64,000 nucleotides of DNA, taken from assembly GCA_024734555.1 (NCBI GenBank), contig JANPWX010000026.1, positions 6,895,252-6,959,251 of the forward strand, written 5' to 3'. The notes beneath the pieces are model-generated. The model worked only from the letters and a program-made list of their open reading frames with translations. It was not told where the DNA came from and searched no databases. The position numbers were made by a program, and so were the translations under genes. Below, one piece after another: positions 24,676-37,452 of this stretch (position 1 is its first letter; every line of letters begins with the position of its first letter). The DNA comes from Trochalopteron elliotii (lineage: Eukaryota > Chordata > Aves > Passeriformes > Leiothrichidae).

Positions 24676-27149
24676 TAAATTCTGGAAGAAGAAAAGAGTA
24701 CAACACATAAGGTGTGAATCTCAGTTACATTCCATGTGCAATATCCAAACTGAGGTTCAAATGTTACTGATGAAAACACTTATTTCTGTCTTTTTACATG
24801 ATAGCAAGTGTAAGAAGAGTGTGCCCCAGACAGGGATCAGATAGCCATTTCCTAGGCAACATTTCAGAGACACGCTGCAGTCAAAAGTACAGCAGGTACA
24901 AACAGGAAGTAACTTCATATTTATGAAGTGTATGTGCAGCTGAGCACCTATTTTGATACAGGTACAGGGAGCTGTCTAGAAGTGTGCATTAGTCAACATC
25001 TCAGGATCTGTGAAAGGTAGCAATAAAAAAAAAATTAAGGATAGAATTAATTTTTTTAAAGTAGCTACTCTTCTTTCCTTTAATAACAGTGGGAGGGTTT
25101 GTCCTATCATTCATATAGCATATATTCATATGGCAGTGCGTTCTCATACATGAAGTCTTGCAAGCAGTAGATAAACAGAGAGAAAAAGATGACTGACTCC
25201 CTGCCAACAGTGTCACACAGCAAAAAGGCCCTTTACCTTCAACAATAATTCTAAGCCTTACCCTAGTAAAAGTTAGAGAACACAGGAAAATGGCAGAACA
25301 CCAACTATAAATATATGTAAGCCATATAACTTTTCTCTTAAGCTCTATCTCTAACACTTCAATAGACCTAGCTCATATTTTCAAGTTTGATTTTTGTTAC
25401 ATCTTTTCCTCTATTTCCTATTCCTAGCATAGCAGCTATTCTGAAATGGGGCAAAAAGGTTATACTATCCACAGCCAGTCACATACATCTGTGGTTCAGA
25501 CTAGGGAGGGCAATATTTAAATTTATCAAGAATACCACTTCTAAGATGTCTGATCTCCAGACATTTGTTTTTCAGCAAACAGGACTTCTATAACCAAGCT
25601 GCATCTTTTGGGATAACCACAGACTTGTCTCAGCAAGGCAGGAGGGGGCAGATCTAATCTTACTTGTTCATAGCTTTGATAATTGTAAGGAAATCAGACT
25701 TAGCAACACAATGCTAATGCTAATGAACATTACTTTATTAATTTCCAGAATGCAAAAAAGTTATAAAGAAATATGAAAAAAAGAGGAAAATTTCACTTCC
25801 AAATCCTTTTCTGTTCAGGTTCTTCTTCCATTCCTATTTACATAGTTTTTGAGGATGTTTTTACCTCAGATCAAGATATCATTGACCTTCAAGGAACCCT
25901 AGAATATTTCTTGCAGTGTTCAGAGTCAGGCCACAATTTCCTTACTGTGTTATCTCTGGTCCTCATGTCCAGACAAATAACTTTTTGATCCATTTTCCCA
26001 AGACCTTTCTTTGTAAGAGATGTGGATATCCTAAACTCTATGCCTGTCTTCTGCCATCTGAGCCATCTGTGTGTGGCAGAAGAGAGAAGATGAGAAGGAA
26101 AGCCCAATATTAGAGGTAAAAGAGATTAAAATGCAAATAAATGAGAGCACATTTTAAGACTGCCATGGTAGTTTGTATTTGACATAAAGGGAGCATGGCA
26201 GGTTTTCCCCTGTTACTGTGACAGGTCACCATTTCTAATCTCAGGGTCATGTCCAAGTTCTCTCTCTTATAATTGCTTGGGCTGACATCTATTTTGACCT
26301 TTTTTTTTATTCTGGCCTTCCTGAATGAGAGAAGTCACAGAACCATAAAGAGGCAGAAGTTCCATAAAATGCCATAGTGTTTATGAAATGGGACTGCTAT
26401 CCCTCTGGCCTTTGGTATAAATGTATATATAATGTGTCATGATATTTTAACCCTTGAAGGTTGCTGAAATACACATATTTGCCCTGTTTTGGTACAATTT
26501 TAGAGTGATATTTACTTGTGATGTACTATGAAATATGTACTTAACTATAGTCTCCTTATTTTAAATAAGGAATGATAGTAATTATAAATATTATATTTCG
26601 TACAATTATTCCTTTTGCTGTTCTGAACAGTCCCAATATCTGTCTTGACAAAAATCCACCCCATTTTGTTTTACTCAATTTTCTATTTAGAAGCATTGGA
26701 TCTGCAACTCTCTGAGAAACATCTCTGAAGCTTGAAGTTGTAGAAGCATTACACTGACCAAAATGTGTAATGAAGAATTGAATATCTGCTAGGACAGCTA
26801 TGATGCATAAGCTCTTCTTTTTGATTACTAGCTACACCGTGTTGGCGACATTCTTTTTCACACTGTATTGTGATAAAACTCATAGTCAAATGTCAAGCTG
26901 ATGACAAGTGACTAAAAAGGGACTGTCAGTCCTTTGGTAAGGAATCTCTAGAAAATTAGTTCTTAATTAGTGCTTAATAAAAATATTGTCACATATATCT
27001 ATCCAGTAATTTGAAAATTATATTTAAATTAGTATATTTAATATACTACTACAGTCTTATCCAAGGAACCCTCTGTAAGTCATTGATTGCTACTGGTAAT
27101 AGTAATTGGAAAACATAAGCACGTGTAAAGACATCTAAAGCACAAATTC

Positions 27150-27362
27150 TTAGAATAACAGAGTCACAGAATGGTTTGAGTTGAAAGGGATCTTAAAGAT
27201 CATCTCATGTCAACCTCCCTGTCATGGGAAGATTGCTCAAAGCTCCATCCAACCTGGCCATGAACACTCCTAGGGATGGAGCATCCTCAGCTTCTCTGGG
27301 CAACCTGTGCCAGTATCTCATCACCCTCACAGTTAAGAATTTCTTCCTAACATATTTAATTC
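27150..27362 (-). mobile_element. CR1 LINE 3'-end fragment (minus strand)
   Basis: The plus strand carries the well-known reverse complement of the avian CR1 3' end: 'gaatggtttgagttgaaagg', then 'atcttaaagatcatct', then 'ctccatccaacctggcc', 'gggatggagcatcctcagct' and 'aatttcttcctaacat'. The element's own 3' terminus is therefore at the left (about 27150), and the copy is 5'-truncated at the right, as is usual for CR1. A segment of about 20 bp normally found between the 'ccctgtcatggg' and 'ttgctcaaagc' blocks is missing, so there is an internal deletion. It is non-coding. CR1 is the dominant LINE of birds and also occurs in other sauropsids. This copy is the firmest clue to the organism. Confidence 0.93.
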
Positions 27363-30261
27363 ATTACAGTGCTACCTGAATTGTGGAATCCCCCTTTTTT
27401 ACTATGTGTTTCGTTATTAATACTATTTTCTTTTAAGATGACCTGTGCTAATAATTCAGGTTTTTAAATTTTCATGCAAATTTTGATCCATTTTGTATGC
27501 ATCTGATATGCAGGTTTTAATACCACAAAGAGCTAAGGGTTTGATCAGCTGGGTACTACACAGCAGGAGGAGGAGGAGATTTTCTCCATTAGAGGGTAGA
27601 GCACAAATCCAGGGCTGGGCTGTGGTCATCTGATGTCTATGAGAATATGGTGAAGGGCTGTTCACATGCCAGTGCTGCCAATAAAGCAGATGTTAGGGTG
27701 TCACCATGACACCATCAGCGGGAAGGGAGCTCCAAGTGAAAATGAGGCAATGCAGTTGGGTGGTCTAGGAGGAAATCAGTCTATGCTCTCACCTAGCTCA
27801 ACCAAGCGGGAGGATCTTGGAGCCTCTTTTATGCATTTTCTCATACTGCAGACATGTAAATTTGAGCAAGATGAGTCTGGGCATTACAGAAGTAGCTGAG
27901 CACTTGAAGAATCCTTTACCTTCAATTTAGAGATGTGTTTAGCTTCTCAGAGCTTTAAACACAGCCCATTTCATTCTGGTATTAATTTATTTCATCTCTC
28001 CTTTGCTATTTCTCTCTCTCTAATACCATATACTAGTAGCAAATAGCATTATTATAACCCAGAAAAATAACTTTCTATCATAGACAACTTTAAGTACAAC
28101 AAAACCAAGAGGGAATTAAATGTTTTACAATAGTAGAGTCACCCAGGAAATGTATACTAAGTCTTAGATTGTCCAGTGGGCAAATAATATCCTTTTTAAT
28201 AACAGTAGTCCTGAATCAGTCATCCCAAATGATAAACTAAGATTGTTATCTGCTCAAAACCCTCAAAACCCATACCATACTGGTATGGTATTTCTCAGCT
28301 CAAGAATAGGAGTTCTTGGAGGGCGTAGCTGCTGAAATGAAGTCTGTGAGATCTGCATGCACATCAGATGCTGACACAACATAAACTGATGCAGTTGTCC
28401 CTGATATTCTGCAGCCAGGAACAGCCCTGCCCTAGATCTGGTAATATCCTTGGACTGCCCATGCGGCAAACACACCGCTCTGTGCTGAAAGCCAGCAGAG
28501 TGATACCTACTTTCTTGGTCAATATGTAAATTTGCCTTACTTTTTTTCTTTAATCCTATAAGTAAACAACTAAATAGTCAAAATGTTTGAATTTGTTTTT
28601 TTACTAGTTCTCAGCTTTACTCTGGAAGAGGTCAATGTTCTGATACCACACCAGGGTAGTCACCATAGTGCACAGATCACTATGCAAACCCCTTGCATAA
28701 AAAATTTTATTAGCTTTTAGTAACACTATCTGTGGAAGCCAAGTGACTTTTTTTTCTTAATAAAAGTACTTTTGGTATATGTTGGAATAATGAACTATAA
28801 GTTATATGTATTGTTGTTTAATGTCCTAGCCATAATTTCCACTCAGGAAATCACATAAAGAGCACTGCAAATAAAGGATTTTTAAACAATATAACCCCAA
28901 AACTTCAGCCAAATAAGGGAGCAATATCTTTGAAAGTCAGTTCATTTGTCTTGGAACTATAAAGCAGAAATGTAACTTCATAGTTTCACAACAATGTTAT
29001 TTCATATAATATTCTCTAAGGTAAAATAGAACTTGGAATGGAAATAAAACATTTAAAAATATGAGATACTAAACATCCAACCTGTATTTCATTGAAAAAT
29101 CTTGCCTTCCCCAAGAGGTCAATCTTAAATGTCCAAATTGATTCAAAGATGGTAGAATAATTCTTATGTTACAATGATTTTCACAGTTCAGTTACATTTT
29201 ATCAAGTATATCTTTTTTCATTTGTTCTAGGCATGTAATTAAGCACCATTAGGTACATTTTTGCCATTTGATTAAGTCATCCTTAAGTTAGTATTGAAAA
29301 TAAGATGAATTGCTTTCCATGATTAAAATGTCAGACCCTGGCAAGCTCTGGGAATAGACTTCCTGAAAGTACATTGCTCCTCTGTGAGGTCATAAGAAAC
29401 AATGTAGGGACATTAGTGGAGTTTCCATGCAAACATACCAGGACTTTAAGATTACAAGGAATACCCACTATTTTTATAGACTATACAATACTTTTCACAG
29501 TGCAGCTGCATCCTGAAAATTACTTGCAAATAGTCCTTGCTTGCATAAATAGCTCAGCTGGGTTTCTCTGTAACAAAGGCACAGTAGTTCTTACCCAGGC
29601 AACAAACCCCACTGATCCACACAAGTGGTATTTTGCTAGGGCGAGACCATAGACTTTGAAAAAAAATAAGAATAACATATGTTCAAAAGATGAATATGTT
29701 TCAGTACAAAGAGTTCAAATCTAACCAAACTTTGCAGTATAGAAATAAGCACAGCTGGTTTTACACTCTGTACCTCTGGTTAATGTTTAAAAGAAATGAG
29801 TGCTGAAAATATGAAGAAAACGTAATTCTGAGAGTCTCTTAGAGCTCTGTCGCTGTGAACTCTGTTCTTTCTCCTCCTCCCAGCCTACATATTAAAAAAG
29901 GAATTTCATATCTGTGTGGCATGTCATTCAGTGACAGGTTTTATAGAATTTGGTGAGGGCAAAAGGCTGGTTTAAGCCATTTGTTTATACTTTATAGGCA
30001 TTCTTTGATTAGAAATAGTAATCCCTAAAGATGATGGATGGAAAAAAATATGCAAATTTAGTCTCTCTTGCAAGGTTAGCTATGATGATTAGCTCTAGAT
30101 ATTGGGCAGCAGGTTCACCCATATAGCATAAAGCTGTGTGTGTGTCCTCCCTTCCACTGGGATTCAGAACAAGCCTGGTGGGGAGCTATAGCTTTGTGGA
30201 GTAGACTGAAGCTTTTTTCCTTTATAAAAATGAGGCTCTCTCTTTATTTTTTTATCTCCAG
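27363..30261. other. AT-rich unique sequence, no gene seen
   Basis: No recognisable gene or transposon. Small open frames at 27456-27665 (minus), 27666-27899 (plus) and 29374-29652 (plus) lack motifs. A perfect palindrome at 28272-28291 is listed separately. Confidence 0.6.
28272..28291. other. 9-bp perfect inverted repeat, near-palindrome
   Basis: 'ataccatac' and 'gtatggtat' are exact reverse complements separated by only 2 nt. Such a tight loop is unfavourable in RNA but gives an almost perfect DNA palindrome. No flanking target duplication or known binding motif was recognised. Confidence 0.7.
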
Positions 30262-30390
30262 GAGACTGCAGGAGAACTTGTTGGCTTTTGTGGAGCACAA
30301 AGGGAACTGTGGGAAAGTGGTGAAGTACTTTCATCAGACAAAAGGATTATCCTGTTTTCTGCAATAAAGCAGGTGGCTGCCAGCTGAAGT
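30262..30390 (+). other. candidate 3' terminal exon
   Basis: A long pyrimidine tract ending 'atttttttatctccag' lies directly upstream. The open frame across it reads RLQENLLAFVEHKGNCGKVV and then about 15 further residues to a TAA at 30365-30367, which overlaps an AATAAA signal at 30363-30368. The close packing of acceptor, short tail, stop and signal is suggestive, but an AATAAA overlapping the stop leaves almost no 3' UTR, which is unusual. No family was recognised, and chance is a live explanation. The 3' end is approximate. Confidence 0.15.
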
Positions 30391-33034
30391 ATGTGCAGCA
30401 TTTGTACTCTTAATTTTTATTGCATCTAGCCAGCTAGCTAACTCAAGTGGGAACTCCATGATATTTATGTGAATTAAGAGCCTGCATCTCAACTCTCCAC
30501 TTCATCTGACTGATGAGCATCCAGGAGAATGAATACTCATATCATCTGTACTGTTCCTGAAAAGGAAGTAAGCACTTGTACTCTGGGGGATCATATTGAC
30601 ACACTTCATTGCAAGCAAGTAATCCTAGGCAAAACAGTCAGGTGAAGAGACATATTTCAATGAGCAACTGAGCATTTCTTAATGAATGAGGTATTTAATT
30701 TTAATGGAAGAAAACAAAGCCTGACACTGAAATCATACTAAAATCACACGTGATTCTCATGGGATCTTCTCATAAACAGCAGAAGATCATGCTTTTATTA
30801 TTGACATAGATACCCACAACTCTAATCTATGTACAAGTCACAGGGAGAAGATAATTGAGCTCACCAGGATCTATGTCTTCATGCATTTTCACTCTACAGG
30901 ACCTTAAAAGCCTACTGTGCCAACCTACTCACCAGGAAGTATTTATACAAATTTTATATGCCAAGGAAGTTGAGGCCCTGTCTTGACACAAAAGTTTCCA
31001 TAGCTGTTGAAAATCTGTACAACTTTTCTTCAGGGCTCCTGTAGCCATACAATATGGCATTAGTCTCAGTGTCACTGCTGAGTGAGTAGCTCTAGGCATT
31101 GTTATTGTGAATGTCATTCTTGAGCTGATAGGTATTCTGAATGATTTATTTCCTCATAGTCCTACCCATACTGTATCCAGTTGTATCACAAATATTGACT
31201 TGTCATTGCAAAGGGAGGTGAATGTGAGGTAACAATATTCATTCATGTGCTTATCCAGACTTTGAGAACACTGGCTCTTGGTTTTGCAGTGTACTAGAAT
31301 TGTTTTCTCTCTTTTATAGTCAGGTCTAGCTTGGGATTCAGATACACTTGTGCATACAAACTTTTTTTACAAATTAGACCTCAATTTTCTCTGTTGTATT
31401 TTTAGAAAGTGAATGAAAAAGTAGAAAAACCTGCTTGTAAAATGACTTTCCTATCACATTTACTCAGGAGAATCCTGTGGAAGATGCAAAAATAAAAGTA
31501 ATTCGTTCATGGAAGAATTTCCCTATAATAATTACAATAATAATAATTCAGTGTAATTAATTTTTAATTCCTAAAACAAAAGAACCAAGGTTCCATTTTA
31601 TACCACTTTTATTCTACCAATTTATTCCTCCTCTGAGGTAGTTTCATATTTTCAATGGATCAACAGAACCAAGTGCCTCTTTCCCTAGTCTTCAGTTGTC
31701 CAGCTGCTTTTACTGTCAATGTTTCTGTGGCATGTCATAGAGATAGAATTTTAGACCCTCTGTCCAGACCCAATTCTAGACTGGGGTAACAAACACTAGA
31801 GTGTGTTGGGAGCCTCATTTTGCTGACACTTGCAGATCACAGAAGAATGGGGAAATATTGGAATCTGGGGAGATATTGTCCATTCTGGTCCAGAGGCAAT
31901 GGTACTGAACTATTGTGCTGACTGGAGGAAGCCCAGGCACAAGTAAAAAGCACCGAGTCCACTGAGTTATGGAAATTTCTCTCCCCCATGCCCTTGCACA
32001 TGTTATGAAATGTATGCTGGGATGCAGTCCTCTATTCAGATAATCTCAGCTGTTGCATCACATTTTTTTTGAGCCCCACTTACCGCAAAAGGTCTCAGGA
32101 TTATGTGGGGTCACAACTGTCTACTTATCTTCAACATGGCCTTAAGATACAAATATTTTGTAATAAAAACCAGCTGGAATCACCTATAAATAATAAGATC
32201 CAGCAAAACTGTCTATACTCTCATGCACTGCTTTTCTGATAATGCTGAAGTAAATGAGATATCCACAACTGCCATAAGTGGACAATAACTCCAGGTAGTT
32301 AACTTCCACTTACAATGAAACTTAAAAAGAAACTAGATAGGTGATAAGGAAATCTACTATGCTCCTGACAAGTACTATACCTGAGATACCATCATTGTTG
32401 ACAGCCTGGTTATTTGAAGTCATTTTCTTTTATTTATCAATGTCATACATCAAAATGAGAAAGAAGTGGTTTCACCACTGGTTTTTGTTGAAATTTTCCT
32501 CTTTGAAAAGAACGTAACTAACCATCTCAAGGTGCATTTTCCTTAATCTTCCTATGCATACAGAACTCCCTGCAGTCAAAATGTTTCATTATTGTTATGA
32601 CTGTTTTGCTCTAATTTCAGAGACTGTAAACTATTAGGAATATTTTCAAAAAAGTATCATAAAACTATTACTGTCAGTGCCATGATGTTGCATGCTGAAT
32701 TTTAATATGATGCCAGTGATTGCAGAAACATATGAAATACAATCAATGCAGTGCAATTAACTGTAAATATAGCCCTTATTATTGTGGTGTGGTCCATTCT
32801 CTTGAGTTTTCTGACAGAAGACGATAATAATTAAAGATGCAGAATAACTGATTTTTGTTAAAAGTTGCTCTCTCCACATCTCTGAAAAAGTTGTATCTTC
32901 ATATTTTTTTCTGTATTGCATCTATTTGTTCACTCAGTCATTTCTATCAGTGTAGATTACTGCAAGCATAGTCATAAACCAAGCATTTTTACAGAGCAGA
33001 ATTTCATGCCTTTTTTTTTTTTTTTTCCCTACAG
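30391..33034. other. AT-rich unique sequence, no gene seen
   Basis: No gene recognised. A short ATA-type low-complexity stretch lies at about 31526-31551. The right end is the T-run that forms the pyrimidine tract of the candidate microexon. Confidence 0.6.
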
Positions 33035-33058
33035 ACCACTGTAGAATTGTCTCTGCAG
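33035..33058 (+). other. candidate 24-nt microexon
   Basis: A run of 16 T residues followed by 'ccctacag' (33011-33034) makes a near-ideal 3' splice site. Exactly 24 nt later, 'ctgcag|gtatgt' is a strong 5' splice site. The 24 nt are a multiple of three and open in the frame that gives TTVELSLQ, so insertion or skipping would not break a reading frame, as in neuronal microexons of vertebrates. No host gene is identified because no neighbouring exon is recognised. The pairing of two strong sites at this spacing is uncommon but could be chance in 64 kb. Confidence 0.25.
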
Positions 33059-36000
33059 GTATGTCAGGCTGAAATTGCACATCTGTGCCCAGAAGTACAT
33101 TTAAAACCAGATATCTGAATTTGGAATTTGAAGTGCAACTGAGGAAGAAGACCTAAGATTTCTCCTAAATCTAGGTACTTAAATCACTTGAATATTTCCA
33201 AAATTTTTATATAAGAATCTCACTTTTAAAAGGATATAATCTAAGAAGAATGCTCATAAGTGCAGGGTTCCTATTAACATCTAAAATAAATGAGCATTAT
33301 CTCACAAAACCGGTCAGTCACTATGAATCTCTGACAGAAAACCATGCAATGGAAAGGTTTTTCTATTTTCATTTTCTTCTTTTCCCACTCAAAACCAAAT
33401 AAAAAAACCCCACTCACTTAAGAAGCGATTGTCTGCAGACCTTTGAAGCCAAGGAGGGTGACAGCAAGGGCAAGAGGCTTATTTCAAGGGTCACATTTCA
33501 TTTGCATAAGCAAGTAACCATAGGGCACTGTGGAATATCTGTAAATGGATTTCATTACAGAAATTCAGCTTAAAGGGACTATAAATAATCCTCTGACAAA
33601 CAATGTATATTGCTTCAAGTTCTTCTGTAATAAAAATATTTTAGTAACACAACAATCCGTGAAAGCAGGAAATGAAACAGGAGGAGCTGCACATCTTCCC
33701 ATTTTCTCTCTCAGGGCAACATTATATTGTAATATGTTTTAGAGGAAAAAAACATGATATTCATATTATTTTAGCAAAGTAATCTTACAAAAACAAGGTT
33801 ATATAATTCCATATGTCTGAGACAGGGTGGCTAAACAAATAACCAGATCTTTACGAGCTCTTCTCCCCTGGAGATCATCTGTCCAGCAGGACAGGTGTGC
33901 AGGCTGCATGGTATTCTGCCCAGAGGAACATCTCAAAATATATTAGAGTGTGTAAATCTTCTTGGATGAATTTCAGTGGAGAAGCCATTTAAAGTACACA
34001 TTTTAATGGGTTGACCTTTTATGCCCATATGAAAGAGCAACAACTGTCTAAGGCCCCAGTTCAGCCAAAGCATTTCAGCAACTCCCCAGTTTGGTGCACA
34101 TTTAGCTGCTGTTTCCCTTCAATAGGACTTAGCTGTACAGTCAAAAGCTTTCCTAAATGGAGAGAGATGTACTTCAACATAAATAGTGCATATTGTATGC
34201 TTCGATGCTTTAGTCCCCAGTACTGCAGCATGTTCAAGGCTAGATGCAGCTAGGTGGACACCGGACCCCTCGGCAAATTTCACTTTAAGCATTGAACTCC
34301 TGTGAGGGCTGGAAAGTTACTGGAACTTCTGCAGTTTTTGTATAGAAATACAACCACTCTCTGCAGTATCCCCTTAAAGAGACTTGGCTTTCCATCTTGA
34401 GAGCGGAGTTTAGGGTATTATCTCATCACAACTTCATCCCCCTTGGGGTACTAGCAAGGAACAACCCTAATTCTGAAGAGCGTGGAAGCTCTACTCTGCA
34501 CTGGTAGTCACCTCTGTGGAAGAATTTTGGCAGTGCCCCAGTCTAGTGGAAAAGGTCTCACCAGACAGTCTGCCTCTACTGTTTCTAATAACATACTTGT
34601 AAAGAAAAAAATGTAGAGATACTTCTGCAAAAGGAAGGAAAAGGCAGGCCTTTGAAGCAGTAACTTAATTTCTGTTGATGTTAATTTTTGTTTTAGGTTG
34701 TTTACCTTTCTAATAACTATAATTATTCTCACACTGGCATTACTGTTTTCTCTGGAATAGATGTGCTCACAGTGAAAAATCCAATTGAATCAGAGCATGT
34801 AACAAGAAAATGTAATCCATAGTTATTAAAAAAGGCAGCTTACCTTTATCTGGGTGTTAAATAGTACAAATCCATGAGAGTCAGTGAATGTTTTGAAGTA
34901 AAAACGAAGGGCATTATGAAGGCTGAAGTGGATTTGTCACTGAATTATATGTATTACCTCAGAAATGGCCTAATATATGGTTGGGGAAACTATATATTTA
35001 GCAGTGGGAGAAGAGAAAATAAGCCCATTTGTTCATTTTGCACATTTCCAGATATCCTGGATGATGTTTTAAATATCAGACTATTTTGTGGAAAATTTTA
35101 AGAGGAAAAGGAAGCTTGTCCCTGAACAGAAATCACAGTTGTTTCACTGTTTATACCTGCATGCTGCTTCTGACTATCTGTGTACCAGGAAATGTGCACC
35201 AACTTGCTTCATGTGAACTTAGGCAGCACGGTCACAGGTACTGGCACAGAATGCCAAGTTTGTCAAGGTACTCCCTGTCTCCAGCTCTCCTGACAAGTTG
35301 ATCAAATAACTTAACCATCCTCTGCTTCTCTGTCTTTAAGGAGGTAGTATGAGTTACTCCTCTTTATGAAATATTTTAAGGACTACCCACCACAAGAAAG
35401 CCACAGGGATGCTTCATGATTTTTTGCACATTGGGCATTTGTCATTTTGGAAAAAAACAGTTGCTGTTCTCAGAGGAATACACTTTATCTCCACAAATAA
35501 AAATCTAGCACATTTCATTCCTAGGTAGAGGTACTAGAATAGTGTGAAATGCTTATTACAAATTCTGAAAACAAAGCAAAATGGCTTCACTGGAAGATTT
35601 ATTTAGAGAGGGCTCAAGTTACATGGCTTGAATGCTTGTGATGCAGGGGGTTGTTCTGCGATAGGGTTTGGCTTGAATTCACAGTTCATGGAAATGTTGA
35701 GCTGGAGTTCAGGTAGAGTGAGGCACTGTTTGTAAATTTTCCCAGTTTTGAATGAAATAGGAGAAATTTACACTGAAGTCCTTTGATTCTAGGTCCAGTT
35801 TTCAGAAATGTTTTCTTACCTGATCTTCAAGTTCAAAGCAAAAGTTTGCAAAGAAGCAAATTTGAGAAATATTCAGTCACATGGAAGGTACACAAACATG
35901 ACAAAACATGTGTTAATCCACAGTCTTCTAACGCCACACAAATGCAATGAACAGCTGCCAGAATGAACTGATAAAAAACCCCAAAACTTTACCTAAACTC

Positions 36001-37452
36001 CTTCCTCACATACTGAAGGTCCTAAATTATTATCTCTCCATATTTGTTGGCTAAGTGGTGCTAAACTTGGCAAGATGCCTGTGAATTCTTCCTGTCATGG
36101 TTCAGAAACAGCTCTTTGTTAGGTTTTTTTTTTGCCCAGTGACCTCAAACGATGTAGCCTCACACAAAATATTTCATGGATGTAGAGAAATTTGTGTTTC
36201 ATACACATACAAATATGTGTTTGGTTTTACTACATACTAAGGATTACTACATACTAAGGATTATACTCCATGGTGACATGAGGAAAGGCTCCTTGCTCCA
36301 AATCACTGAGTAGCTGGGCTGACTGGCAAGGTATGAATTTACAGAGATAAACAAAGAAAACAGGTTGTTTATTTCAGTTGTTACCCAACCAAACACGAGA
36401 AACAGCTCTAATATCTTCAAGACTGGATGAAATTTAGGTCTCCTAGATCATGAAAGAGTAAAAACCCACTAAATTTTGCCTAAGCTGGGGGAGCAGGATA
36501 TGCTTAGGACTGAGTGGAAAAAGTTCTGTCTAGTGGAGGAAACTGCAATTCTCAGTTTTATGTACATCATGTATATATATTCTCTTCCTGGTAGTGATAG
36601 AGACAGGATAAAGGGACATAGAAATTTATTCACTATAAGGAGTTGTGGAATAGTTTTACATTGGCAGGAATTAATATTAATTAAAAGAGGAAAATTTGTT
36701 GTGCAGCTTATATATTCTACAATTAATTTCTGTAATTGATCTAGAAAAAATGTACTCCTAGTAGTGACAGAGTTCCCCCCCAAATATTTTTTACAGAGAG
36801 TTGTAATGTTTTTGATCATTTAACCAGTGAAGAAAATAACAAAATCACATCTTTTCTGTGCACCAAGTTTCAAACACACTAAATGAACATTTAGATTTTC
36901 TTTCAATGATATCAGCTTTTTCAATAGATAATAGATGCCTGTAGCCAACTCTAAGGAAGAACAGATATCAGTATTTCTGTGACAAAGTGTCTTTTTGATC
37001 TCTAACAGCAAGTACATCATTGCATCCTGTGTTCATTGGGATGGTACAGAGGAAAAATATATATGACTCAAAATTAAGTGACAGAATCATCCGACAGAGA
37101 GGAAAGGTAATGAACATAACCATGACAGGTTGGTACTCCTGGATATTTTTAAGATCTTCTAGAGATGTCAAAAGGCAACTCGGACACATGGCCTTGTTAG
37201 ACCTGGCAATGCATTTGACACACCATGACAGCCCATTTATTCTTACTTTTTCAAGGGTAATTTTTAGTTACTTAGTGATTGTGAATCAGAAGGGAGAATT
37301 ATACATGGCGCGTGCATCTGGAAAGGAAATAGAGTAAAGAAAACTATTTCTGCAGGGAGATGACAACAGTGATGCTGGGAATCTCTGATTTTGAGAACAG
37401 GAAGCATGAAGAAGTGCTGTGGAGCGAATGCAATCAAAGAAATGGTTTTGTT
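33059..37452. other. AT-rich unique sequence, no gene seen
   Basis: No recognisable gene. A 17-bp tandem duplication at 36228 is listed separately. Open frames around 36469-37337 on both strands have no motif I can name. The plus-strand one at 37020-37337 lies just upstream of the decayed LINE and might be part of it, but I see no endonuclease signature. Confidence 0.55.
36228..36261 (+). repeat. 17-bp direct tandem duplication
   Basis: The 17-mer 'tactacatactaaggat' is repeated exactly twice in tandem, followed by a partial third start. This is recent slippage of unknown significance. Confidence 0.9.

Larger units (their letters stand above)
19186..27149. other. AT-rich unique sequence, no gene seen
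   Basis: No coding gene, RNA gene or clear transposon was recognised. Small open frames (for example 19447-19761 plus, 19775-20056 minus, 23104-23487 minus, 25001-25357 minus) have no known motif. Two short tandem duplications, at 19944 and 24644, are listed separately. AT-rich low-complexity patches occur around 26560-26610 and 27000-27050. Confidence 0.6.
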
